From the NCBI GenBank assembly GCA_036250225.1, contig JAPZLL010000027.1, positions 186,001 through 250,000 on the forward strand: a DNA stretch of 64,000 bases, written 5' to 3'. The position numbers and the translations under genes were made by a program. Shown one piece after another: positions 10,854-21,300 of this stretch (positions within the stretch are counted from its first letter, which is position 1; every line of letters starts with the position of its first letter). The stretch comes from Cercophora sp. LCS_1 (Eukaryota > Ascomycota > Sordariomycetes > Sordariales > Lasiosphaeriaceae). The notes under the pieces are model-generated. The model had not been told where the DNA came from and made no database searches. It saw nothing but the letters and a program-made list of their open reading frames with translations.

Positions 10854-11846
10854 ATGGAAATGGATCCCCTCAGCCTCACAACCGAGACTGCCGAGCTAGC
10901 GACCTCGTTGCTACAGAGGATCGCCAGGGCAGAAGGGAACACCAGACTATCAGGGAAGACGATCAACAACATCGATACCGACTTGGAAATAGTCCAGGGC
11001 GCGCTGCGGCGGATATGCAGTGACCTAAAGGACCCGGGTATTATCAGTCGGCTCGAGCTTGACGACGTGTTTCGGCGCGTGGTTGAGGGTTGCAGAGTCA
11101 CGCTGGAGCGTATTCGGGATGAGATTGAAGGGTTTTTTACACAGCGGGACCGGAGAGCTGCGATCCCTGATGCGAGGCAGCGTGGTGGTGAGTTGCGGTC
11201 GTTAATGGAGAGGTTGGAGAAGACCAAGGCGAGTTTGAGGCTGCTTGCAGATTCTCTGAAATTGTAAGTTCGGAAACAATATACGGTGATGAAGCTGGCT
11301 AACACGGCATGTGGCAATAGGGGTTCTGCGGAGGAAGTGCGGCATCTACTGGGCCGACCTGGGAGCAGGAAGGTGCTGGGTGATGTTGGTTATGTCGCGG
11401 CCTTGATGCGACATCCAGACGTGGAAACCAATACGTTCGGAGTCACAAACCAGAGGGGCTATGCGGATGAAATGGTCCTCGGGAGCCGGGAATCGCAGGT
11501 TTTCAACACGCGGTTGGTGAGGAGAGGCGCGAGAGCTGACCTTCAGGAATACCCTCTAAGCGACGGCGAGAGTTGCTCGTCGGGATCGACGATTGACATC
11601 GCCCCGAGTCAGATTTACCGGCGTTCATTCAGCGACTTGCATAGCGAGAGAAGGGCGTTTAAGGGTGGCTTTGAGGACCGAAATCGAGACGAGCGACCGC
11701 GCAGGAGAAATTCAGGCTTGCTGAGAAACCGAGATTTCATCGCGGCAGGTATCGGGGCGCTGGCAGCCGCGGGGATTGGCTACCTTTTGGTTGAGCGGGG
11801 TAGAAGGAGAGAGGACAGAAGAAGGGAATCAAGAGAAAGGCGGTGA
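10854..11846 (+). CDS. fungal N-terminal-domain-like protein with C-terminal glycine-rich membrane segment
   Basis: There are two exons, 10854-11263 and 11321-11846. The 57-bp intron has a GTAAGT donor, a GCTAAC branch point and a CAATAG acceptor. The product is 311 aa. The start (MEMDPLSLTTETAELATSLL) followed by amphipathic helices with regularly spaced Leu is the pattern of the fungal N-terminal helical domain (PigL_N/Fungal_N-like) found at the front of fungal NLR/STAND proteins; here no NACHT or repeat domain follows. The middle is polar, and residues 230-272 are Arg/Asp-rich. At 276-294 lies a single hydrophobic helix of small residues (FIAAGIGALAAAGIGYLLV), a glycine-zipper-like membrane segment, followed by a very basic tail. 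The family link is by pattern only, and the function is unknown. Confidence 0.75.
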
Positions 11847-13037
11847 TGTCGGGGATTGTGGAAGTGGAATGGTTGTCGTCTGGTGTTTGCTGCTTCCTGG
11901 TGTAAGTGATAAGATAGGGAGGGGATGGCGTGTCCGTGCCCAGAGTGGGTGGGGTGCGAAGGGGGTTCATAAGTTAAAAATTTTTGCTTGAACTGTCGGA
12001 GTAGGCCCACTCAGACCGAACTCATCTCCTGCCTTTTACCGGATGTGACCGTGGGTAGGCCTAAAATACTCCATTACACAATCTTTGGCAACCCAATTCT
12101 GGAACACCCAGATTCGATTTACGTTTTTGCACTTTTTTCAACTTTTTTTTTTTATGATTCCGATACATTCAGATGAGATTGTGACTTCCGCTTCCATTCG
12201 TCATGGGCATATTTGCTGCGCATGGACAGCACCATCTGTACAATGACGTTCACGCCTGCATTGTCTGCACTTGCTTGACAGCCTCGACGCCGTTATTCTG
12301 ACTTGATTTCACGCATCCCGCAACCCGCCATAAGCCACCAAAGCGCATACGACTCGTCCTCTTCACTTCATCGCAATAGGCGTTTACCCGGCTGAATCCT
12401 CAGAGAACACGACCCGACGTCGCGGCACAGCGTCCAACCCCCACGCGACGGCCCGCTGTGGGGTGCATCATGACCCGGAAAGTCAGATCTTGCTTGGATC
12501 GAAGTCAAAGTTTGCACATTGGGGCACGCCTTCAACTTGACTCTTATCGCCCCATCTTCTTCGGTGCATGAGTCTGTCGCGATGACCCCGCCGACTGCAG
12601 GCGACGTCTCGACGACGAACCGGCCGACCGCCCCTGTTGTTGATGGATCCCTCAACCGAACGGCTCTTTCCGTGCGGGGTTCGCGCACCCTGGGGAACGG
12701 GAAACAATCGCCGCCGAGCTCTCAAGCCTCGAGCCTCGGCTCAATCCAGCTTTCCCGTCCATCTGACCCGACGACACAGAAGCTGAAAAAGGCGTGTTTG
12801 TCTGGCCATTGTCCGCGTCCTTCACCCACACCCGGCTTCTCCACGAGTGTGTGCTGTCAACTGGCGTCAGGACCGCCCTTCCTTATTGGCCCTGAATCGT
12901 TGTCCGTGAAACTAGTGGTGCCCTGGCAGGCGTTCCCCAACCACCGCCAGCTCCGCATCGGCCGTCGTCGCTGCGCCCGCCCGTGACAAAACCTGCCTGC
13001 TGTCGTCTGCGGCATCCCACCTTTGCACAGCAACACC
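11847..13037. other. intergenic upstream of the phosphotransferase-fold gene
   Basis: This stretch holds only overlapping short frames and an AT-rich part near 12050-12180 with a poly-T tract. It is bounded by two plus-strand genes. No supported gene. Confidence 0.5.
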
Positions 13038-14351
13038 ATGGCGGGGCGAGTGCGACAGCCTATTGACATCAGGGCGCTGGAGAGGTGGATCTCCAAAAAT
13101 GTCCCGGACATTGAAGTGCCGCTCGATGTCAAGCAGGTGAGTTTCCATCGGCCGTCCATCAGCATCCACCATGTCGAGACACAACACTCACTGCTCGGGT
13201 CCCCGCAGTTCGGCTTCGGTCAATCCAACCCAACATACCAGCTCACAGCCCCCGATGGAAGACGCTATGTCTTGCGCAAGAAGCCGCCAGGACAGCTGGT
13301 GTCCAAGACGGCGCACAAGGTCGAGCGCGAATACCGCATCATCGCCGCCCTAGCAAAGACCGACGTCCCTGTCCCCAGGGCCTACTGCCTATGCGAGGAT
13401 TCCTCAGTCATCGGCACCCCGTTCTACATCATGGAGTTTCTGGACGGGCGCATCTTTGAGGACCCTGTGATCCCGAACGTCCTGCCCGACCAGCGCCGCG
13501 CTATCTGGGCCGATGCCGTGCGTGTGCTTGCCAAGCTGCACCGTGTTGACCCGCGATCGGTTGGGCTCGAGAATTTCGGGAAGAGCACTGGTTTCTACTC
13601 GCGACAGGTGGAGACGTGGAAGACGATTTGCAATGCCCAGGCCGCCATCCGCGATGTCGAGACCCGCGAGCCGGTCGGCCAGCTGCCTCACTTTGACGAA
13701 ATGATGGAATTCTTTGCCGACCAGCGACAGCAGCCCCTTGACAAGGGCACGCTCATCCACGGCGACTTCAAGATTGACAACTTGATTTTCCACAAAACAG
13801 AACCGAGAGTCATTGGCATCCTGGAGTAAGCCCACCTACCACTGCTTGACTCTCATCGAGTTGGCTAACCGCTCTGTAGCTGGGAAATGTCCACAATCGG
13901 CCACCCCCTCTCAGACATCTCCAACCTCATCACCCCTTTCTACACTGCCCGTATCGATCCCCACAAGTCCATGCATGTTCACCCAGGCTTCAAGCCGCGT
14001 GCCACTCGCGGCCTCCCGGACATCGACGAGATCACAGCGCTCTACTTCTCAGTTGCCGACCCCGCCGCACGCGACGTCCGCTCATCGTCATCCCTCGAGC
14101 TGTCACTCTCAGACCAGGACCAGGAGCGTGAGCGCAGGCGCGAACTGCAGTGGGCCCAGGCGTTCAACATCTTCCGGCTCTCTGCCATCTGCCAGGGTAT
14201 TGCTGCACGCCAGGCCGGTAGACAGGCGAGCAGCGAGAAGGCAAAACGTTATGGCGAGGAAAGGACACCGTTGGCCGAGTTTGCATGGGAGTTGGTGAAA
14301 ACAAGGGGAGATGGGGGGAAACCACCTGCCAATGGCAGGGCCAGGCTGTAG
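13038..14351 (+). CDS. aminoglycoside-phosphotransferase-fold kinase (ACAD10/11 N-terminal-like)
   Basis: The protein has the APH/choline-kinase-like fold; the closest known relatives by pattern are the N-terminal domains of mammalian ACAD10/ACAD11 and stand-alone fungal versions. There are three exons: 13038-13136, 13209-13825 and 13880-14351, giving 395 aa. Intron 1 is 72 bp with no stop in frame; intron 2 is 54 bp. Visible motifs are the nucleotide loop FGFGQSNPTY, the conserved Lys of YVLRKKPPGQ, the hinge FYIMEFLDGRIF, the catalytic HGDFKIDN (H217, D219, N224) and the metal-binding ILDWEM (D239), whose Asp codon is split by intron 2. The C-terminal part (QWAQAFNIFRLSAICQGIAARQ) is typical of the subfamily. 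No acyl-CoA dehydrogenase domain follows. Exact substrate unknown; a small hydroxylated metabolite is likely. Confidence 0.9.
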
Positions 14352-15886
14352 TAGATGGGTGCGGTCGAAGAGGTGAGGTAGAGAAGATTGTGGTGATCTC
14401 GTAAGCATTTCGAGGCGTCTGCAGGAGCATATACGCGGAGATTTATGACAGTTCGATTAGAAGCAGGCACATAGCAACTACAGAGACTGAATATTCACCA
14501 TCTCACATAGCCGTCATCCTGGCATAGTTAATTAAGCACGGCGCATTTAAAGTCTTGGATATCGAAACTCTACCACGGACATAAAACTCCGCAGCGACAG
14601 CCTGAATTGCATTTGTATCCACCCTCGGCCGACAAACGACCCACATGATTGCCACCACCTGAACTCGTCAAGGTACCAGCCATGCCTTCTCTTACCTTGT
14701 CAGACTAGTGAGCATCTTGACAGTCATGACGGAGTTCACTGTACGAATGACGAATCGGGAATTTTAGGCAGTAGGTAACTTTGCAATCTAATAGCCACCG
14801 CCCTGCTCGCAACTACTATGCCATGGCCAAGGCACTGAATTTCCATGTCATCCAGAGTTTTCTCTCGTTTCCATGTTTCAATCTAGGGTATGGGCCAAAT
14901 TGGGAGGAACACCGAGCAACCCAATCTTCGCTGGAGAGGCCCATGATATAGGAAATCCCCTTCTGAAAGATACACCTACACGCTCTCGCACATACAGATA
15001 CGCACACACCACGCACATCCAGACACATGACCTTCAACCAAAGAGAAATCGAGATAAAGTAATTGCGTTATGGACCTTTGGCTCCGAATCCATCCCGTCA
15101 GTCTTGTTTCTGTCTCCCTCTATGTCTCTCAGCTCGGGCCACCTTGTAAAGACGGCAAGACGAGAGAGTCAAGTCATTGGGGCCCATAAGGGAAAGAACA
15201 AGCACATGGGTAGAATGGAAACTATTGCACCTGAAAAGGGAGATCGGAAATAAAAGGCTTCGTCTTAACGTGCCAATCTGATCTTGGTGCCCGGAGTAAG
15301 TAGAGACGAACGACTTCCTCCATCATCGTGCCCCTGACTTCCCATCCCATACCCGTTCCGTACGACCTGTCTTCTCCCATCCTGCCATTGCTCTGGTAAC
15401 GCAGGTGGGGATCAGGTAAAAACAAAAACAAATAATTCCTCCCTGACCCGTATCGTAAAAGACATGAACCCATGTATAACAAAGCCGAGGAATTCGATCA
15501 TATGCCATTCTCCCCTCCCCTCCAGTCGAATTCTATCCACCCCGGCAGCCCACACCAACGAAGTCGATGTAGCGGGGCGGGATGGAGGAACCCCATGCAA
15601 CCTCGAGAGAACCGTAAACACCTCAAACCGTAAAACGCCGTAAGTCGTAATCGTCCGAATCGAGAAATGCCATTATCAGGGAGAAGTCTATAAGAATGCG
15701 TCGAGTCGTAATGAGAAGGGAAAAAAAAGCATGAGGTAAAGGCGGATCATGTCGGGTATTTTTCGTGTGGCCAGGGAGTCATTAGGGCCATGTGATTCCC
15801 AAGGCGGGTTGCTGTGGGTTCAAAGGTTCGACAATGAAGGGAACCACATGGAATTCGGCGACTTCAATGAGTCGCCAGCGGCGGTT
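14352..15886. other. convergent intergenic region
   Basis: This stretch lies between the 3' ends of the plus-strand phosphotransferase-fold gene and the minus-strand RING gene. No frame in it has recognisable coding content. It is expected to hold two 3' UTRs and terminators; poly-A-rich runs near 15720 are seen. Confidence 0.5.
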
Positions 15887-18395
15887 CTATTGCTGCATCC
15901 AGCTCCCATTGTCGCTCGCATGGCCAGTGGGGTGCATGTTGGAGGAGCCTTGGAAACCGGGTGCATCGAGAGCACCAACCGGAGGAAGTTGTTGGGCGAA
16001 AGGCACGATTTGAGAAGGGCCCGGAAGCTGCCCGATATCGCTTGGAAGCGCCGCAGGAATCCCAGCGGACAACATCGAGTGGCGCTGGTCGTCATCGGAG
16101 CCCATCAGCGCACCAAAGCCCATGCCCATCTGGGTCGGCGGCATGGGTGGGTTCAGCCCCATGGGCTCAACGGGCTGCAGCGAAGGAATACCGTGATGCC
16201 TGCCGATGCCTGCACCATAGCTGTACTGACGATGGGGCGCGAGCGACGGCATAAACGGTCTCCCGGAATTATGTGTCAATGGCTGCCGAACGTCCAAGAA
16301 TCGCTGCCAGTGAAAGTCGCCGGAGGCCGAGGCCCTGTCACGGGCCGGGCTTTGCTGGAGGGAAGGAGGGTTCGCAGGGTTCGCGCCGGCTTGGGCATTC
16401 TGGCGGTTGGCAGCCGAGTTTGTGGATTGGGATCCCCGGAAGCTGCCGTGCCTGGCCCGGGTGCGTCTTCTGGACTCCATGCCCTCTGATGGGGGCGATC
16501 GGCGCTCACCAGTTTGCCAAATCCTTGGCGGGCTGTTCTCAAAGCGGCTGTCATCGGGACGGTGGTTCCCCATGGTGCGGGAAAGAGGCGGATCAGTCCT
16601 ATTTCATGTTAGTGGATGCTATATAGAAGCACTTGGTAGGCATATCCAACTCACGGAAGAGGCCGAGTATCGACCCGGTTCGGGTGGTACCTGGGAACGT
16701 GGTTGCCGGCGTGGTATTGCTGGATGAACTGGTGGAGCGCTCGAGAGTTCGCGGCCAGGGCCGGTTCCGAGTGCACCTTGTCGCGGCAGTAGGGGCAACT
16801 GTCTGACTCTTCGAACCACTTTTTGATACAATGATCGCCGAATATGTGTTTGCAGTTAGGCAGGCGCAGCGGGGCCTCGTTGACGCCCTCGGGATTCTCG
16901 ACGCCAAATTCGTTATAGCAGATGACACAAGCTAGCACCAAGGTAAGCATCTTGGGCAAGCGGGGGGACAGAAGACAGGAATTGGTCACTTACTCCGCTC
17001 GCTCTCTTCCAAGGAATTCACATCAACGGTCTGAAGCTGGCTCAACGCCTTCTTAGATGCTACCCGCTTGTTTGACATCTGTCCCCGGAGAACCTGATGT
17101 GCACGGATGCGAATCTCTTCTGCCTCAGCGGTACGCAGAGCAGGGTTGCCCGTAAACTGCTCTAAGAAGCTCAGAGCCTCGTTCTCGCTGTCGACAAGAT
17201 CTGCTATCTCTTCGTCGCTATCATAGTCCGAGACCGGTGCTCTTCCTGGTCTCACCCGAGTGTTATGGCTCCGCCGCCGGTCGGCGCTCAACAGAGCAGG
17301 CGGTGCCTGGGTTGCAGACGTCGGCTCGGGGTCTGAGGAAGTGGCTTCGGGTCGAGAGGGCTCGGGGCCGCCAAAAAGCGAGGAACGTGGAGGTAGGGGG
17401 ACGCTCGAGAGGGGTGGCATGTTGCTATTGCCGTTCCCGGAACTCCGGGTACGGCTGGAGACCGAAGCGTCATGAGGGCCGAAGAGAGAAGAATCGCGAC
17501 TGGCGGAAGGAGCGTCAGGGCTCGACTCTCCAGAACTGCTGCTCGACATGGTCGGCTGCGGAAGTGGAGCAGGGACCAGAGTAGCTGGGTTGAGGGCAGG
17601 TAGGCTGATGCCTCGCAGGGGTCCTGTTTGAGAGGCTGTCGACCGATTGGCAGTCAAAGGAGCTTGTTGCTGCGGTTGATGTTGCGCAGGCTGCGACTGG
17701 GAGGACTGTTGTGAGTGTTGCTGCTGCTGTTGCTGCTGCTGTTGGTGGGAAGGGTGAGAAGGGTGCGAGTGGATGGTGTTCTGGGAGGAAGAGGAAGTTG
17801 CGCCAAATCGGTGCGGGTGTTCGTGAAGGGAGATATTGTGGCCGCGGAAGACTGGGAAAGATGGATATTGGGGACCACCAAAAGACTCATGGTGGGGTGA
17901 AAGTTGGTGCAGCAGTCCAGGTTGAATTGGCCCAGGGCCGGTGCCAGGTGCACCTGCACTGGGAGCAGACCCCCCGCCTACCCCCGCATAATAGGGTTCG
18001 GAGCCGGGACCAAGAGACCTGACATGCGGCAGTTGCGGGTGCAGGTGCGGGTGCGTTTGTCCCTGGGGATGTGAATGCGGCAGCGAAAGCGGTGCCGGCC
18101 AATGGTACGGCGCATTCGGAGGGGAGTACCAGTTGCTTGCACCGCTGGCCGCATGGACCGGATCGTAATGGTGGGAAAGCCGGCCGCTTGGCAGCATCAT
18201 TCCGGGACCCGGGTGACCTGGGGCGTGCAAGCCGTGCTGTTGCTGGTGGGCGTGGTGAGACTGGCCGTGAGGATTTGGGAGGTTTACCAAATGCCCTCCG
18301 TGGTCGGAGCGGAGGTACGGGCAGCCTTGGGTGCTGGGACGGTGGCCCTGCGAAAGGGAGGGGTCTGTAGACCGCATGTAGTCCATCTCGTCCAT
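15887..18395 (-). CDS. RING-finger E3 ubiquitin ligase embedded in long disordered arms (San1-like layout)
   Basis: There are three exons: 18395-16994, 16931-16655 and 16598-15887, with introns of 62 and 56 bp. The product is 796 aa. About 465 residues rich in Pro, Ser, Gly, His and Gln (including a run of nine Gln near residue 215) precede one RING domain, and about 280 low-complexity residues follow. The RING has C469-x2-C472, then C494-x-H496, C502, and C513-x2-C516. The fifth zinc ligand position holds Gly499 (CKHIFGDHC), with His501 as a possible substitute. A central RING between disordered arms is the layout of the yeast nuclear quality-control ligase San1, which uses its disordered arms to bind misfolded proteins. 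That assignment is an inference from layout and the GH-x-FG-type RING, not from sequence alignment. A generic RING E3 is certain. Confidence 0.88.
17640..17760 (-). repeat. polyglutamine-coding, Gln/His/Ser-rich low-complexity tract
   Basis: Inside exon 1 of the RING gene the minus strand reads repeated CAG/CAA codons, giving a run of nine Gln followed by Gln/Ser/Pro/His-rich sequence. On the plus strand it is seen as tgctgctgctgttgctgctg-like repeats. The tract is probably length-variable between strains. Confidence 0.8.
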
Positions 18396-21300
18396 GGCTG
18401 CTGGTTACTGCTGGTCACCGCCAGCTGTCTCGGTGCTTTCTCCTTCAACTGACTGGGACTGGTGCTTCCACCTTTCCTGCACCGCCAGCAATCCGGGGGC
18501 AATCGCAGCGGGCACCTGCAGAGCCAAAACCCTCGCTCTCATTCACAAAGCCTGTTCCTTTTTTCCTAGCCCTTTGCCCGTTTGCTGTTTTGGGTCGCCA
18601 CCCTTGTTGGGGAGTCGGTCTGTGTTGGGTCGGGTTGCTGGGAACGTTCAAAGACTGGCGTCGGCGGGGCGGGGTTGGCAGGTTGACCTGGAGGTTGTGA
18701 GGGAGGCCGTGGTGGGTGACTGTGGAATATGTTTGGCCAGGCTGTCCAAGCTGTTGGCGCCGCCGAATCTCTCAAAGCCGGCAGAAGTGTGTGAGGGAGA
18801 GAGTTAAAGTTGTGTTCGTGTGCAAGTTGTTCTCTTTGCTTCCCTGAGCGACGGTGCAAGCCGAAAGATTGGGAGCTGGCTGTTTATGCTTCCCGCATAC
18901 GTCCCGGTGCTGCCCACTGATCGTCTGGGCGATAAGGCGGAGCGTCACTTGCAGCTGAGATTTCCCAGCCAAAGTTGGGATGCCGTAACCTGTTCACCTC
19001 GGTTGAAATTGTTTGCTTTTGGCGCACTCGGTCGATCCGACAAGAAAAAAACTCCGGCAATGTCGCTGCACCTGAACCACTGCTGCTGGAGACCCCTCTC
19101 CTTGCCGTGTCTCATTCGCACCCCAGCGCTTTGAACCCGAGCCAAAGCACCTTTCACCCTTTGATTCCCACCTCTTGCTATGCTGCTCAATCCCTTGCAG
19201 CGCCCAACAGCAGATGCGTCTTCCTTACTTTTCGTCCAGTTGCAGGTGTTTCCACTGCTATGGTTGCGCTCTCAGCGAGGTGAGATGGGCGCAGTTCCGG
19301 GGACTCCGGTGCCGGGGTTACTCGTGTCTGCCAGTTGCTGAGTGACGACGGTGCCGAGGGTTGGAGCAGGGCCGCGAGGGAGGGCGACGACGGATGGGTG
19401 CCGATGGCGGGGACCTCTGGCTTTGGTGTTGCGGGATAGGTCGGGCTGGGCGGAGAGGAGGGCAGGAGACGAAAGGCGAGAGAAAAGGGTCAAGACGAGC
19501 TAGGGTGGGATAGCGTTGGTTTTGTATCATCGAGGCAGAACAGGCAAAGGCGGATGAGGGAGGCGGGCGGAGCAAGGCAAAGGCGCACCTCTTGTCAGGT
19601 CACCGAGTCACAGAGTCACAGGCTTCCCGTCATCAATTCGTTTTCGGTCACCAGCAGGCGTGCAGGCACTAATAGCTCCATACAGCTAGAGGGGGGGGAT
19701 CCTCGCAGCCAGGTCTCGCATCGCACGCCAGGGTTGTTGGTCGCCGTGGTGGAGCAGCAGCAGCGTCAGCGCAGTGTCCACTGGGCTCATGGTACGGCTG
19801 GCCTGGTCCAAGGTTGCCAAATCCCCTCGGTTCCGTGCCCTCCATTCGCCAACCGCGGGGAGGGGAGAATGGGGGGAAAGGGCAGCAAAAAAAAAAGTAA
19901 CGTTTATTACGGGCGAGTGACAAGCGGACTGGACGGCACCCAAGCCCAACTCAGACCAAAAGCGGCCGGAGAGCCAGGGCGTCACAGCTCTGCTGCTCGC
20001 CAGCGCAACAAAGCGAACCAGACCGGCTCGGCTCCAAGACGCCTTCATGGATGTTGGATGTGCATCCATTTCCGTCCGTCTTCCGTCACTCCCTTGGCTG
20101 ACCCTCGTCGCCAGCTTTGAACAGCAAGCAAGCAGCCAGACAGCGTGGCTGACAGCAACCTCGCAACGTAACCTGTGCAGCTGACGGCTGGGTCTCGACA
20201 CCCTTTTTTGTCTGACCGGGCTTCCTTGCCTTGCTAGAAACTAAGTCGACGACGCTTGTTATTTCCAGTACCCGCCGGCCGGGCATGGAAATGGGGTGTT
20301 TAAAAAAAAACCAAGGGCCACCAGTCCATGCAGGCCAGTGCTGGATTCTGAGGCCGGATCTGGCGTGGTCGTCCAGTTTGTCGTGTGCTGCGCTGCACCA
20401 TGCTTGGTCGCTTCGCTGTTCATCACCACCTCCCTCCTCCCACTTTAGTTACTGCACCATATCCCTACGCTCCGCCAACCGAAAACCTTGTTGACAACGC
20501 GAGTGCATTGCGTGCTGGATTGGCCGCTCATACCTCACAAATTATATGTATGGCCGGTTGGTGGCCCCTTGCACCTTGCACCCCTCTCGGCGTCCCCCCC
20601 CCCTTCGCTCTGCTCTGGGGCAAAAAACGAAGACTCAAAACGACAAACAAACCTCGACGGCTCGTGGTCCCATGCACCTCGTGATCGTCCGGGTGTCCCC
20701 TGCCTAATGGTGCTAGTGCCCTGCCAGTCTGCGACGTTTGGAATGGAAACCAAGCGGCGGTAAATAGGCTAGGAATGAGGGGACCGCAAAGGGATTGCTG
20801 CTTCCGAGGCAATCGCTCATAATCCGCCCCCTCGCCCCAACAAGTCCCCTCGCTGTCTTGTGTGTGCGTGTGTGCGTGCTTGCGCCGCTGGCAGCCCGGT
20901 CGTCATGGGCCATGCTGTACGCCGTGCGTTGGGAACCTGCGGCGGGCCCACGACAAATGTCGGCGGGGCTGGAGGGACGAAAAGAGGCGGGCAGCCAAAA
21001 TCCGTACCATGGACACCGAGACACGGACGGCGGAACGGCGGCTCCAGGGGAAAACATGGATCGAGAAGGAAAATACGGATATACAAAGCAAAAAATGGCT
21101 GGCGACTAAATCAAGGCCGTCTCCCCGAGCGCAAACTGAGACGGGCTCGCTCGACCAGTCGAGAGCCCCCGAGGCGATCTGTGCTGCGGAGCGGGGATGT
21201 TGCTATCAGGGTCGACATGCGTTCTTTCCCTCCACTTGCCTCTCTCCACATTAAACCCGGCCCAGTTCGGTAGGTACCAAGGCCACACAGAGACACACTT

